A stretch of DNA of 64,000 nucleotides from JANQRZ01 sp965215165 (GTDB lineage: Bacteria > Bacteroidota > Rhodothermia > Rhodothermales > JANQRZ01). Location: the NCBI GenBank assembly GCA_965215165.1, contig CBDCCX010000006.1:2480001-2544000 (forward strand), read 5' to 3'. A program made the position numbers and the translations under genes. The notes below the pieces were generated by a model. That model did not search any database. It was not told where the DNA came from and worked only from the letters and a program-made list of their open reading frames with translations. This document shows positions 37,019-45,223 of this stretch, one piece after another; the first letter of the stretch is position 1, and each line of letters starts with the position of its first letter.

Positions 37019-39079
37019 TCAGTTGGAGCCGTCCATCTCCATCATCATCTCGCGCTCGGACTCGGCGAGGTCGGCCACGTCGCGGGCGGGCGGGTCGCCG
37101 CCGGGCCCCATCAGGTAGTGGTCGAACCAGCGCATGGCGCGGAGCGTGTAGTCGAAGCGCGCCGTCGCGTTGCGGTTGCCGTGGCCTTCGCCGGGGTAGA
37201 AGACGAGCCGCACCGGGGCCTGCCCGCGCAGCTTGAGGTGGCGGTAGAGCTCCATCGACTGCGTCGGGTGGACGCGCGGGTCGTCGGCCCCGTGCATGAT
37301 CAGCAGCGGAGTCTTCGACTGGTCGGCGTAGTAGACCGGGCTGCGCTCGAGGAAGAACTGCCAGTCGTCCCACGGCCGCTTGCGGGCGTGGACCTCGTAC
37401 TCCTCGTTCGGGATGTCCGTCGTCCCAACTTTGGAGACCTTGTTCGAGATGCCGACGAACATGACCCCGGCCGCGAAGCGGTCCGAGTAGCGGGTCGAGA
37501 GCCAGCCCGTCGCGTAGCCGCCGTATGAGCCGCCGGTGACGCCGACCTTGTCCTCGTCCACCAAGCCCATCGCCACGAGGTGGTCGACGGCGTCGACGAG
37601 GTCGTCGAACTCAGCCCCGGCGGGGTCGGCCTGGCTGGTCTTGGAGAAGGCCACGCCGCGCCCGGTCGAGCCGCGGTAGTTGGGGTAGAAGACGGCATAG
37701 CCCTTTGCGGCGGCCATCTGCCCGAGGAGCGAGTAGCCCGTCAGCCAGTCGTTGCGGTAGTGGCTCTCCGGCCCGCCGTGGACGGTCAGGATGAGCGGCA
37801 CGCGCTCGCCCTCGCGGCGGTCGAGCGGGTGGATCAGCAGGCCCTGAAGCTCCATCCCGTCGCGGGCCTTGAACGCGATCACTTCCTGCTCGGCGAGGCG
37901 CTTGTCGGCGAGCCACGGGTTCGAGTCGGTGACGCGCTTCGGCTCGCCGTCGGCCATCACGTACAGCTCGCTCGGGTGGCTCGGGCTGTCGGCGGCGAAG
38001 GCGACCACCTCGCCGTCGTCCGAGGCCGAGAAGCCGGTGAAGACGGCGTCACCGGCCTCGAGGATCGGCTCGGGATAATCCCCCGTCCGCCCGACGTGTT
38101 CGATCACGGTCTGAACGCCCTGGTCGGCGGAGTAACGGATCGTGTCGTCGTCCTCCCACATCATGCCCGTGACGTGGCCCTCGTAGCCGGGCAGGAGGTC
38201 CTGGAACTGCCCCGTCTGCACGTCGGCCACCATCAGCCGCCCGGCGGCCGGGTCGTTGAGGTCGGCCGCCGAGATCATCGAGAGGTACTGCCCGCTCGGA
38301 CTCCACGCGATGTCGCCGAGCTTGCCGGGGTTGTCGATGCGGGCCAGCACGGACCCGGTGGCGGCGTCGAGGATGTGGATGCGCTTGCCCATGTACGAGT
38401 TGTCCACGTAGGGATCGGGCGCGATGGCGGCGGCGATGCGGCTCCCGTCCGGGCTCCACGCGATGGTGTAGACCGTACCTGGCACGTCGATCAGGCGCGG
38501 CGCACTCCCTGAGAACGCCTCGGCGATCCACAGCTTGCGGTCGAGTGTCTCCTCCTCGTAGACATCTGGGTGATAGGGCAGCACGGCCTCGGTCTCGTCC
38601 ACCGGCTCCGTCGCCACGAAGGCGACCCACTTGCCGTCGGGGCTCCAGGCGTAGGTTCCAATCGAGGTGTCGAAGGTGAGGGCGCGGTCGAGGTCGTCGC
38701 CATCAGGGTCCATCACGTAGAGCGCCGGGCGGAGGTCTAGCTCGTCGTTCTTGGTGAGAAAGGAGAGGCTCCCGTCGGGAGTCCAGGCGAGGCCACTGAG
38801 CGACACGTCGCCGGTGCGGAGGCCGTGGCGCTCGCCGCCGTCCACGTCGTAGACGTAGAGGTCGGTGTTGGGCTGGGCGTTCTCCTCGAAGGGGTCGCGC
38901 GGGACGCTGACGGTGTAGGCCACGCGCTCGCCGTCGGGCGAGACCTGGACGTTGCCCACGGTTTGGATGCGGGCGATGTCATAGGGCGTCAGCGCGTCGT
39001 GCTGCGCGAGGGCAGCCGGGACGAGCACGAGGGCGACGAGCGCGCCGAGCAGAGCGGCGCGGGCGGAAGCGAGAGTCAT
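37019..39079 (-). CDS. S9-family prolyl oligopeptidase/dipeptidyl aminopeptidase
   Basis: 686 residues. ATG 39077-39079 starts the signal peptide MTLASARAALLGALVALVLVPAALAQ, so the enzyme is exported. A WD40-like beta-propeller (about 40-400) with SPDG blades (YAWSPDGKWVAFVA, IAWSPDGSRIAAA) precedes the alpha/beta-hydrolase domain. The nucleophile is in GVTGGSYGGYATG, the Asp in MHGADDPRVHP and the His in YPGEGHGN. It is typical of periplasmic acylaminoacyl/DPP-type peptidases that take up oligopeptides. It has its own transcription unit, ending at the 36958 hairpin. Confidence 0.93.
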   Translation of the reverse strand: MTLASARAALLGALVALVLVPAALAQHDALTPYDIARIQTVGNVQVSPDGERVAYTVSVPRDPFEENAQPNTDLYVYDVDGGERHGLRTGDVSLSGLAWTPDGSLSFLTKNDELDLRPALYVMDPDGDDLDRALTFDTSIGTYAWSPDGKWVAFVATEPVDETEAVLPYHPDVYEEETLDRKLWIAEAFSGSAPRLIDVPGTVYTIAWSPDGSRIAAAIAPDPYVDNSYMGKRIHILDAATGSVLARIDNPGKLGDIAWSPSGQYLSMISAADLNDPAAGRLMVADVQTGQFQDLLPGYEGHVTGMMWEDDDTIRYSADQGVQTVIEHVGRTGDYPEPILEAGDAVFTGFSASDDGEVVAFAADSPSHPSELYVMADGEPKRVTDSNPWLADKRLAEQEVIAFKARDGMELQGLLIHPLDRREGERVPLILTVHGGPESHYRNDWLTGYSLLGQMAAAKGYAVFYPNYRGSTGRGVAFSKTSQADPAGAEFDDLVDAVDHLVAMGLVDEDKVGVTGGSYGGYATGWLSTRYSDRFAAGVMFVGISNKVSKVGTTDIPNEEYEVHARKRPWDDWQFFLERSPVYYADQSKTPLLIMHGADDPRVHPTQSMELYRHLKLRGQAPVRLVFYPGEGHGNRNATARFDYTLRAMRWFDHYLMGPGGDPPARDVADLAESEREMMMEMDGSN

Positions 39080-39248
39080 GGCGGAACGGGTTGGTGAATC
39101 AGAGCAGCGACGAGCAAAGGTACGGGCGACGCCGGCATCCGGTCCGCACGTCACGTGACGGATTCGGGACGTGCGGTAGTGGCAAAGCGAGCGTGATCGG
39201 TCCTATACTTCCGCTCCGCACTCCTCCTCTCCCTCAGCCCCCCGATCC

Positions 39249-39383
39249 ATGCTGCCCCTCACGCCGATGAACAACATCTTCCGCACGCTCATCGCTGGCT
39301 ACGGTGCCAAGAAGCTCGGCGGCGGCTGCTTCTCGACCGTCCTCATCTTCATCCTCCTCTTCTGGCTCCTCGGTCAGTGCTGA
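39249..39383 (+). CDS. Small membrane protein (44 residues)
   Basis: ATG 39249 opens a short frame encoding MLPLTPMNNIFRTLIAGYG, then a Gly/Lys stretch (AKKLGGGC) and one strongly hydrophobic helix (FSTVLIFILLFWLLGQC), ending TGA 39381-39383. A second start at the ATG of MNNIF (39267) is possible. It has its own 170-bp upstream region, with TATACT at about 39212, and a strong terminator 17 bp downstream, so it looks like a real monocistronic gene. I infer an inner-membrane microprotein of unknown role. Confidence 0.7.
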   Translation: MLPLTPMNNIFRTLIAGYGAKKLGGGCFSTVLIFILLFWLLGQC

Positions 39384-39400
39384 CGGGCCGCCAGACGCAC

Positions 39401-39437
39401 GAGTGCCCACTGCGACCTAACCTCGCAGCGGGCACTC
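39401..39437 (+). terminator. Terminator after the 44-residue protein gene
   Basis: GAGTGCCCACTGCGA (39401-39415) and TCGCAGCGGGCACTC (39423-39437) pair over 15 positions with one mismatch and a 7-base loop. Confidence 0.75.
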
Positions 39438-39480
39438 TAGAACTATACTGTTTCGGATTGACAATGTCAGAATAGGGCCG

Positions 39481-39564
39481 GTGGTGAAGTCACCATTGTG
39501 CCGGTAGAACCGTTGCCTGCAACGTCTTTACCCACGGCCGAGTCAACGATCCTGACTTCACCAC
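39481..39564. repeat. 84-bp segment bounded by perfect 12-bp inverted repeats
   Basis: GTGGTGAAGTCA (39481-39492) and TGACTTCACCAC (39553-39564) are exact reverse complements. The interior is less GC-rich and contains CGTTGCCTGCAACG. It could be a small MITE-like remnant or a structured RNA end. It lies between the terminator above and the dnaN stop codon. Confidence 0.6.
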
Positions 39565-39594
39565 GGCGAATCCGTATTACCGGTCTCACACGCC

Positions 39595-40737
39595 TCACGC
39601 GTAGGTGTTGAGCATCACCGGCATGATGAGCATCAGCATGTCCTCGCCCTCGGGCTGCTCGGCCGGGATCACGACGCCGGCGCGGTTGGGCGACGAGAAC
39701 TCGAACACCACGTCGTCGGCCCCGACGTTCGAGAGCACTTCGGTGAGGTAGACCGAGTTGAAGCCGATCTCGAGCTCCGGGCCGTCGTACTCGCAGAGCA
39801 CGGTCTCCTTGGCTTCGCTCGCCCGCTCGATGTCCTCGGCCGAAATGGTGAGCTGGTTCGACTCGAGCTTGAGGCGGATCTGGTGGGTCATTGAGGACGA
39901 GTAGAGCGCGACGCGGCGGACAGCGGCCAAGAGAGCCTCGCTGCTGACCGAGAGGCGCTTGTCGTTCTCGACCGGGATGACGGCCTCGTAGTTGGGGTAC
40001 GGCTCGTCGATCATCCGGCCCATCACGTGCGCGTCGCCGAAGTCGAACCCGACGTAGCCGCCGCCGACGCGGATCGTGCAGGCAGTGTCCGACGCGATGC
40101 GGCCGGTCAGGTTGAGCGCTTTCTCGGGCACGACGAAGTCGAGCGGCTCCTCGGCCGAGATCGCGTCGAGGACGAGCTTGACGAGCCGGTGCCCGTCGGT
40201 GGCGACGACGCGGCTGTGCTCGGGGCGGACCTGGAAGTAGATGCCCATCATCGCCGGGCGGAGCGCGTCTCTACTGACGGCGAAGCTCGTCTTGCCAATG
40301 GCGCGCTTGACGAGCGCCCCCGAGGTCTCGATCTCTTTGGCGTCGCCGAGCGCCGGGAGCGCGGGGTAGTCCGCCCCGTCGAAGCCGACCATCTTGTACC
40401 GCCCCTGGTCGGTTGTCAGCTCGACCTGGAACTCGGCGTCCGAGGCGAAGGTGATCGGGAGGTCGGGGAGCGCGCGGAGCGTGTCGAGGAGGCGCTTGGC
40501 CGGGACCGCGATGCGCTCGGTGCCCTCGGCCCCGTTGGTTCCGAACTGCACGTCGAGGCGCTGCACGATGGACACCTCGAGGTCGGTGGCGGCGAGGCGG
40601 AGGGTGCCGCCCGCGCCGTCCTCGACCTTCTCGAACAGGACGCACTCGAGGATCGGGAGGGTGCTCTTGCTCGGGACCGCGCCGTTGGCGGCGGTGAGGG
40701 CTTTCTGGAGGTCGGCGCTGGAGACGGTGAATTTCAT
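39595..40737 (-). CDS. dnaN: DNA polymerase III beta subunit (sliding clamp)
   Basis: 380 residues, starting MKFTVSSADLQKALTAANGA and ending with the conserved C-terminal LMLIMPVMLN. Three clamp domains are visible (about 1-125, 130-250, 255-380), with AVSRDALRPAMMGIYFQ and ATDGHRLVK as markers. The ring tethers the replicative polymerase to DNA. It follows dnaA in the same direction after a 133-bp gap that holds an AT-rich inverted repeat and an ACTATATAGT element about 25 bp before the start, a possible promoter. Confidence 0.97.
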   Translation of the reverse strand: MKFTVSSADLQKALTAANGAVPSKSTLPILECVLFEKVEDGAGGTLRLAATDLEVSIVQRLDVQFGTNGAEGTERIAVPAKRLLDTLRALPDLPITFASDAEFQVELTTDQGRYKMVGFDGADYPALPALGDAKEIETSGALVKRAIGKTSFAVSRDALRPAMMGIYFQVRPEHSRVVATDGHRLVKLVLDAISAEEPLDFVVPEKALNLTGRIASDTACTIRVGGGYVGFDFGDAHVMGRMIDEPYPNYEAVIPVENDKRLSVSSEALLAAVRRVALYSSSMTHQIRLKLESNQLTISAEDIERASEAKETVLCEYDGPELEIGFNSVYLTEVLSNVGADDVVFEFSSPNRAGVVIPAEQPEGEDMLMLIMPVMLNTYA

Positions 40738-40798
40738 GGCGTAGTTCGGAGAGTTCGGGGACTATATAGTATCGGACACGACGGCGGCAGAAGCAACC

Positions 40799-40872
40799 GA
40801 TTTTGGATTTTAGACTGGGGGTTTTGGCTTGGGTGCCAATCTGTAGCAATCCAAAATCAGAAATCCAAAATC
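40799..40872. repeat. AT-rich inverted repeat, copy A (dnaA-dnaN spacer)
   Basis: Arms GATTTTGGATTTTAGACTGG and its imperfect complement (CAATCCAAAATCAGAAATCC ending AAAATC) can fold into a 74-bp hairpin. It is much lower in GC than its surroundings. On the minus strand it begins TGATTTTGG, whose TGA is the dnaA stop. A related copy lies at 59866-59946. Confidence 0.85.
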
Positions 40873-42493
40873 ACCGGGTGTTCAGCTCCAGGGTGCGGCG
40901 GATCTCCACGATGATGTCGCGGAACTTGAAGTCGGTGTCGATCTGGTTCTCGACGCTCTGGATGGCGTGGATGACGGTCGAGTGGTCGCGCCCGCCGAAG
41001 TGGAGGCCGATGGTCTTGAGGCTGTGCTTGGTGAACTGCTTGGCGAAGTACATCGCCACCTGGCGCGCCTGGACCACCTCGCGCTTGCGCGTCCGCGCCC
41101 GGACGAGGTCCTCGGGGATCGAGAAGTAGGCGCAGACGATCTGCTGGATCTGCTCGACGCCGAGCGAGACGTGGGTCTCCTTGATGATGTCGCGCAGCAT
41201 CTCGCGCGCCAGGTCGAGGTCGATCTCGCGGCTGTGGAGGGTCGAGTGGGCGAGGAGCCGGATCAGCGAGCCCTCGAGCTCGCGGATGTTGCTCTTGACG
41301 TTGTGGGCGATGAACTCGATCACCTCGCCGTCGACCTCGATGCCGTCGTCCTCGGCCTTGCGGTTAAGAATGGCGATGCGGGTCTCGAGCTCGGGCGGCT
41401 TGACGTCGGCCGAGAGGCCCCACTGGAAGCGCGAGAGCAGGCGCTCCTCGATGCCGTCGATGTCCTTCGGCGGGCGGTCGGCGGAGAGGATGATCTGCTT
41501 GCCGGACTGGTGGAGGGCGTTGAAGAGGTGGAAGAACTCCTCCTGGGTCTTCTCCTTGCCGCCGAAGAACTGCACGTCGTCCACGATCAGGAGGTCGATC
41601 TGGCGGTAGAAGGCCGAGAAGTCGCCGGCGCGGTTGTTCTGGATGGCCTGGACGAACTGGGTCGTGAAGCGCTCGGACGAGACGTAGAGCACGGCCTCGG
41701 AGCGGTGGTGCTGGCGGACGTAGTTGCCGACGGCCTGGATGAGATGGGTCTTGCCGAGGCCGACGCCGCCGTAGATCAGGAACGGGTTGAAGGCCGTCGC
41801 GCCGGGCTGCTGGGCGATGGCCCACGAGGCGCTGCGGGCGAGGCGGTTGCAGTCGCCCTCGATGAAGCGCTCGAAGACGTAGCTGTCGTTGAGCTGGCTG
41901 TCGACCTTGACCTTCTGGACGCCGGGGATGGCGAACGGGTTGGTGATCGGCGGCGGAGCCTGGGGCGGCGGCATCCCCGGCGGCGTGGGCCGCCCCGAGG
42001 CGGCGGGCGGCGGCGGGGCGGCGCGGCGCGAGGTCCGGCGGCGGCTCTCGCCGGAGCGGTCAGACCCCGCCCGGTCCGGTGGCGGCTCGCCGCCGGAGGA
42101 CTGGCCGGGCGGGCCGACGGGCGGTTCGGGCGCGCTCGGCGGGTGGGCCGGGAGGTGCATGGAGGAACCGCCCGCCTCGCCGTCGGCCTCCTTCTCGATC
42201 ACGATGTCGTAGAAGAGCCGGCCCGTCGGGCCGAGCACCTTGGTGACGGTCTTGCGGAGCAGAGCGAAGTAGTGCTCCTCGAGCCACTCGTAGTAGAAGC
42301 GGCTCGGGAGCTGGATGGTCAGCTTGGTCAGGCCGTCCTCCTGGTCGAGGCGGAGGGCGGCGAGCGGCTCGAACCACGTCTTGAAGCTCTGGCGGCTGAT
42401 GTTGTCTCCGATGATGGCGAGGCACGCGTTCCAAACCGCTTCGGGGGAGGTACCGGTATCGACAGGGCGGAAAGGCTCGGGGGCGTCGTTCAT
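40871..42493 (-). CDS. dnaA: Chromosomal replication initiator protein DnaA
   Basis: 540 residues, longer than most because of a Pro/Gly/Ser-rich domain II (about 118-185). Domain I: VWNACLAIIGDNISRQSFKTWF. Domain III (AAA+): Walker A YGGVGLGKTHLIQAV, Walker B LLIVDDVQFFGGKEKTQEEFF, sensor II FGLS-like region and arginine finger LLSRFQWGL. Domain IV has the DNA-binding signature GLHFGGRDHSTVIHA. It binds DnaA boxes at oriC, and boxes lie in the 667-bp region upstream of its start. The C-terminal codon TGA is the first triplet of an AT-rich repeat. Confidence 0.97.
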   Translation of the reverse strand: MNDAPEPFRPVDTGTSPEAVWNACLAIIGDNISRQSFKTWFEPLAALRLDQEDGLTKLTIQLPSRFYYEWLEEHYFALLRKTVTKVLGPTGRLFYDIVIEKEADGEAGGSSMHLPAHPPSAPEPPVGPPGQSSGGEPPPDRAGSDRSGESRRRTSRRAAPPPPAASGRPTPPGMPPPQAPPPITNPFAIPGVQKVKVDSQLNDSYVFERFIEGDCNRLARSASWAIAQQPGATAFNPFLIYGGVGLGKTHLIQAVGNYVRQHHRSEAVLYVSSERFTTQFVQAIQNNRAGDFSAFYRQIDLLIVDDVQFFGGKEKTQEEFFHLFNALHQSGKQIILSADRPPKDIDGIEERLLSRFQWGLSADVKPPELETRIAILNRKAEDDGIEVDGEVIEFIAHNVKSNIRELEGSLIRLLAHSTLHSREIDLDLAREMLRDIIKETHVSLGVEQIQQIVCAYFSIPEDLVRARTRKREVVQARQVAMYFAKQFTKHSLKTIGLHFGGRDHSTVIHAIQSVENQIDTDFKFRDIIVEIRRTLELNTR

Positions 42494-43160
42494 CCGGAAA
42501 ACACAGCGCTTCAGGCGGGGGAGAAGAAGGGGGTCGAGCGTTAGGGCAACGTGCTCGGGCGCGGGGCGGGAGTGAGGCCGGAAGCGCGTCTACCGGTGGG
42601 CCGGTCGGGGTGCTCGAAAATAGGAGCGGCGGCGGAACCGGGGCAAGGTCGGTGGGGCGGTGCGTGGGAGTTATTCACAAGCTGGACCGGGGCGCGTTTT
42701 CTTCCAGGCGACAAACGCAGGCTCTCCGTCGAGGGCGATTCTTTTTTCCACATCTTGTCCACCGCATCATCGGTACGTGCAAACGATTGCGCCTGTGGCC
42801 TTACGGTGCCGAAACAAGCGCACCGCTCAGAAATCGCCGTCTCCGTCTAACCGACCGGCCGAAGGCCCCCCGTTTTACTTTTCACCTCGTCTCACTTGTC
42901 AACAAGTTGTTCACAGGCGGCGGGGCGACTCCGGCCGCTCCCCACCCGAAAAAATACCTAGGCAGGCGAGCGTCGCGCCGGCCCGGCCGAGGGGCACCCG
43001 GTGATGCCCTTCCGTCCCCTCTACGGTAGCACCGGACGGAGGGCTTGTCAAGGGTTCGTTAACTGAATCGGGACCTTTCTCGAAGGCGCTCGGCGACTTG
43101 CGGATGGGCCAGCGTTGGGCGTACCTTTTTTGTTCTGCACTCCGCCCACGCTCGCCCCCG
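42494..43160. other. Putative chromosomal origin oriC (dnaA-yceD intergenic region)
   Basis: This is the only gene-free stretch above 300 bp. It carries DnaA-box-like 9-mers on the plus strand: TTATTCACA (42671-42679, perfect), TTTTCCACA (42744-42752, fits TTWTNCACA), TTGTCCACC (42755-42763), TTGTCAACA (42896-42904) and TTGTTCACA (42907-42915). Local AT-rich patches around 42740-42760, 42880 and 42950 (GAAAAAATACC) stand out from the GC-rich background and are unwinding candidates. It is adjacent to dnaA, as in many bacteria. No gene is convincing inside it. Confidence 0.75.
43098..43129 (+). promoter_or_regulatory. Candidate Bacteroidota-type promoter for yceD-rpmF
   Basis: TTG (43098-43100), a 21-bp spacer and TACCTTTT (43122-43129) resemble the -33 TTG / -7 TAnnTTTG promoter of Bacteroidota. 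The yceD start is 31 bp further on. Confidence 0.45.
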
Positions 43161-43658
43161 ATGTTCGGTCTCGAGATCACCCACCGCACGCCCGGCCTCT
43201 ACGAGGAGACCCTCGCCGTGGCCCCCGACGACCTCGGCCTCGACGCCGACGCGTTCGAGGACATCGCGGTCGAGATCCGGCTCGAGCACGAGGAAGACCG
43301 CGACTTGGTCGCGTTCACGGCTCGCGCCCTGGCGACGCTCGAATGTGACCGCACCCTCGTGCCGTTCCAGCAGCCTGTCGAGGGCCAGTACGCCGTGCTC
43401 TTCGTGATGCCCGAGCGGCTCGGCGGCTACGACGCGGCGGCCGACGACGACCTCCGCCCGCTCCCCGAGCCGGGTGCTCCGCTCGACCTCACCGACGCCG
43501 TCCGGGACACGCTCCTGCTCGCCCTCCCGTCGCGCCGCGTCGCGCCCGGTGCTGAGGATCAAGACCTCCCGGTGCAGTTCGGTGCCCTCACCGACGCCGA
43601 CGGCGAGTACCTGGACCCGCGCTGGGAAGCGCTCCGAAAGCTCCGCGACACCAACTGA
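43161..43658 (+). CDS. yceD: DUF177 (YceD) family protein
   Basis: 165 residues from ATG 43161; an in-frame start upstream would cover the promoter region. The acidic alpha/beta protein contains DIAVEIRLEHEEDRDLVAFTARALATLECDRTL, close to the YceD core that has LxCDRTLxxF and usually a later Cys pair (absent here). The C-terminus DPRWEALRKLRD is the conserved family tail. YceD is linked to 23S rRNA accumulation. It sits immediately before rpmF, plsX and fab genes, a widespread order. Confidence 0.88.
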   Translation: MFGLEITHRTPGLYEETLAVAPDDLGLDADAFEDIAVEIRLEHEEDRDLVAFTARALATLECDRTLVPFQQPVEGQYAVLFVMPERLGGYDAAADDDLRPLPEPGAPLDLTDAVRDTLLLALPSRRVAPGAEDQDLPVQFGALTDADGEYLDPRWEALRKLRDTN

Positions 43659-43714
43659 CCGCAGCACGTGCTCCCGTCCGGCCTCGGTGCCGGCCCCTCC
43701 TACTCCCCTGACTC

Positions 43715-43903
43715 ATGGCTAACCCGAAACGCAAGAACTCGAAGTCCCGCGCCTCCAAGCGCCGCGCGCAGTACAAGGTGCGCTCGCTGCCCGAGGTGCA
43801 CGAGTGCCCCAACTGCGGCAATGCGAAGATGTACCACCGCGCCTGCCCGACCTGTGGGCACTACCGGGGCCGCACCGTCGTCGAGCGCCCGGACTACGCC
43901 TGA
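43715..43903 (+). CDS. rpmF: 50S ribosomal protein L32
   Basis: 62 residues: MANPKRKNSKSRASKRRAQY at the N-terminus, then a zinc ribbon CPNC ... CPTC and the ending YRGRTVVERPDYA. The cysteine-containing (C+) form implies zinc binding. It follows yceD by 56 bp, probably in one transcript. Confidence 0.97.
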   Translation: MANPKRKNSKSRASKRRAQYKVRSLPEVHECPNCGNAKMYHRACPTCGHYRGRTVVERPDYA

Positions 43904-43990
43904 TTCAGCGAGAAGGCGAGCAGAGGAAAAGAGGAGGAGTGCAAGGGTCACCGCCGATCCGACGCCCCCGTCTCCCTTTCTCAGCCGTTC

Positions 43991-44036
43991 CGCACGCCCT
44001 GCGTGATGCCCTCGGGGTATCGGCGCGGGGCGTGCG
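43991..44036 (+). promoter_or_regulatory. Hairpin between rpmF and plsX (terminator or attenuator candidate)
   Basis: The perfect arms CGCACGCCC (43991-43999) and GGGCGTGCG (44028-44036) are separated by 28 bases. No T-run follows directly. It precedes the plsX promoter candidate and could end rpmF transcripts. Confidence 0.45.
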
Positions 44037-44037
44037 C

Positions 44038-44064
44038 TTGGTTTGGGGCGGCTCCGTATCTTTG
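44038..44064 (+). promoter_or_regulatory. Candidate promoter for plsX-fab genes
   Basis: TATCTTTG at 44057-44064 matches the -7 consensus TAnnTTTG exactly. TTG at 44038-44040 is a possible but closely spaced -33 element. Two direct copies of TTACCAGGTT (44097-44106, 44109-44118) lie between it and the start codon. Confidence 0.45.
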
Positions 44065-44126
44065 CGGCTCCCCGCGCGTGCCGGCGCGCTCCTCTCTTAC
44101 CAGGTTTGTTACCAGGTTCTGATCCG

Positions 44127-45122
44127 ATGGCTGTTCGCGTAGCCGTAGATGCGATGGGTGGCGACCACGCGCCCAGCGTCGTCGTCGAGGGGGCCACCGA
44201 GGCCCTTCGACAGGCGGGCGGCGACCTCGCCGTCGTGCTCGTCGGGCCCGAGGCTACGGTCCGCGCCGAACTCGCCCGGCACGACACCGACGGCCTGGAC
44301 CTCGAGGTGCTCGACGCGCCCGAGGTCATCGGGATGGCCGAGTCGCCGGCGGCGGCGGTCAAGACCAAGACGCGCTCCTCGATCCACGTCGGGCTGGGTG
44401 CCCACAAGCAGGGGGCGGCCGACGCGTTTGCCTCGGCGGGCAACACCGGCGCGGTGATGGCGGCCTCGCTCTTCCTGCTCGGCCGGCTGCCGGGCGTGCT
44501 GAGGCCAGCGATCCCCGGCGTCTTCCCGACCGTCGAGAGCTACTGCATCCTGGTGGACGTCGGCGCGAACGTGGACTCCAAGCCGGAGCACCTCGCGCAG
44601 TTCGCCCGGATGGGGCACGTCTACGCCGAGCGCGTGATGCAGCGCCCGGAGCCGAAGGTCGGGCTGCTCAACGTGGGCGAGGAGCCGGGCAAGGGCAACG
44701 AGGCGGCGAAGGCGGCCCATCCGCTGATCGACGCACTCGGGCTGAACTTCGTCGGCAACATCGAGGGGCGCGACGTGATGCGCCACGCAGCCGACGTGGT
44801 GGTGTGCGACGGGTTCGTGGGCAACATCACCCTCAAGCTCGGCGAGAGCCTCGCCACGGCCCTCCCCCAGCTCATCCGCGCCGAGGTGCAGGCGCAGGGG
44901 CTCGGCGAGGCGGAGGTCGGCTTGATCCGGCGCGTGTTCGGAAACGTGGTCCGGCCGTTCAGCTACGAGGAGTACGGCGGCACCCCGCTGCTCGGCGTCG
45001 AGGGCACCTCGGTGATCGGGCACGGCGGGTCCTCGGCGCGGGCCATTGCCCAGATGATCCACCGCGCCGCCGAGATCGCCCGCCAGGATGTGCACGGAGC
45101 CATCGCCGAGGCGCTCGCCTAG
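44127..45122 (+). CDS. plsX: Phosphate acyltransferase PlsX
   Basis: 331 residues from ATG 44127 (MAVRVAVDAMGGDHAPSVVV). The family motifs VDAMGGDHAP, SSIHVGLGAHKQGAADAFASAGNTGA, NVGEEPGKGNE and VCDGFVGNITLKLGE are all present. It converts acyl-ACP to acyl phosphate, the substrate of PlsY (6741-7388). It heads the plsX-fabH-fabD-fabG cluster. Confidence 0.96.
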   Translation: MAVRVAVDAMGGDHAPSVVVEGATEALRQAGGDLAVVLVGPEATVRAELARHDTDGLDLEVLDAPEVIGMAESPAAAVKTKTRSSIHVGLGAHKQGAADAFASAGNTGAVMAASLFLLGRLPGVLRPAIPGVFPTVESYCILVDVGANVDSKPEHLAQFARMGHVYAERVMQRPEPKVGLLNVGEEPGKGNEAAKAAHPLIDALGLNFVGNIEGRDVMRHAADVVVCDGFVGNITLKLGESLATALPQLIRAEVQAQGLGEAEVGLIRRVFGNVVRPFSYEEYGGTPLLGVEGTSVIGHGGSSARAIAQMIHRAAEIARQDVHGAIAEALA

Positions 45123-45153
45123 CATCCGCTTGCCTAGCATTATTGGGTGGTTC

Positions 45154-45214
45154 GCTGATTGACTGATTCGCCGATTAGTCTTTCGATCACTCAATCAGCA
45201 AATCCTCAATCAGC
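45154..45214. repeat. Low-GC inverted-repeat spacer between plsX and fabH
   Basis: GCTGATTGA (45154-45162) is matched by TCAATCAGC at 45191-45199 and again at 45206-45214. The region repeats GATT/AATC units and ends 9 bp before the fabH ATG. It is strikingly less GC-rich than the coding DNA. Confidence 0.75.
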
Positions 45215-45223
45215 AAATAGACT

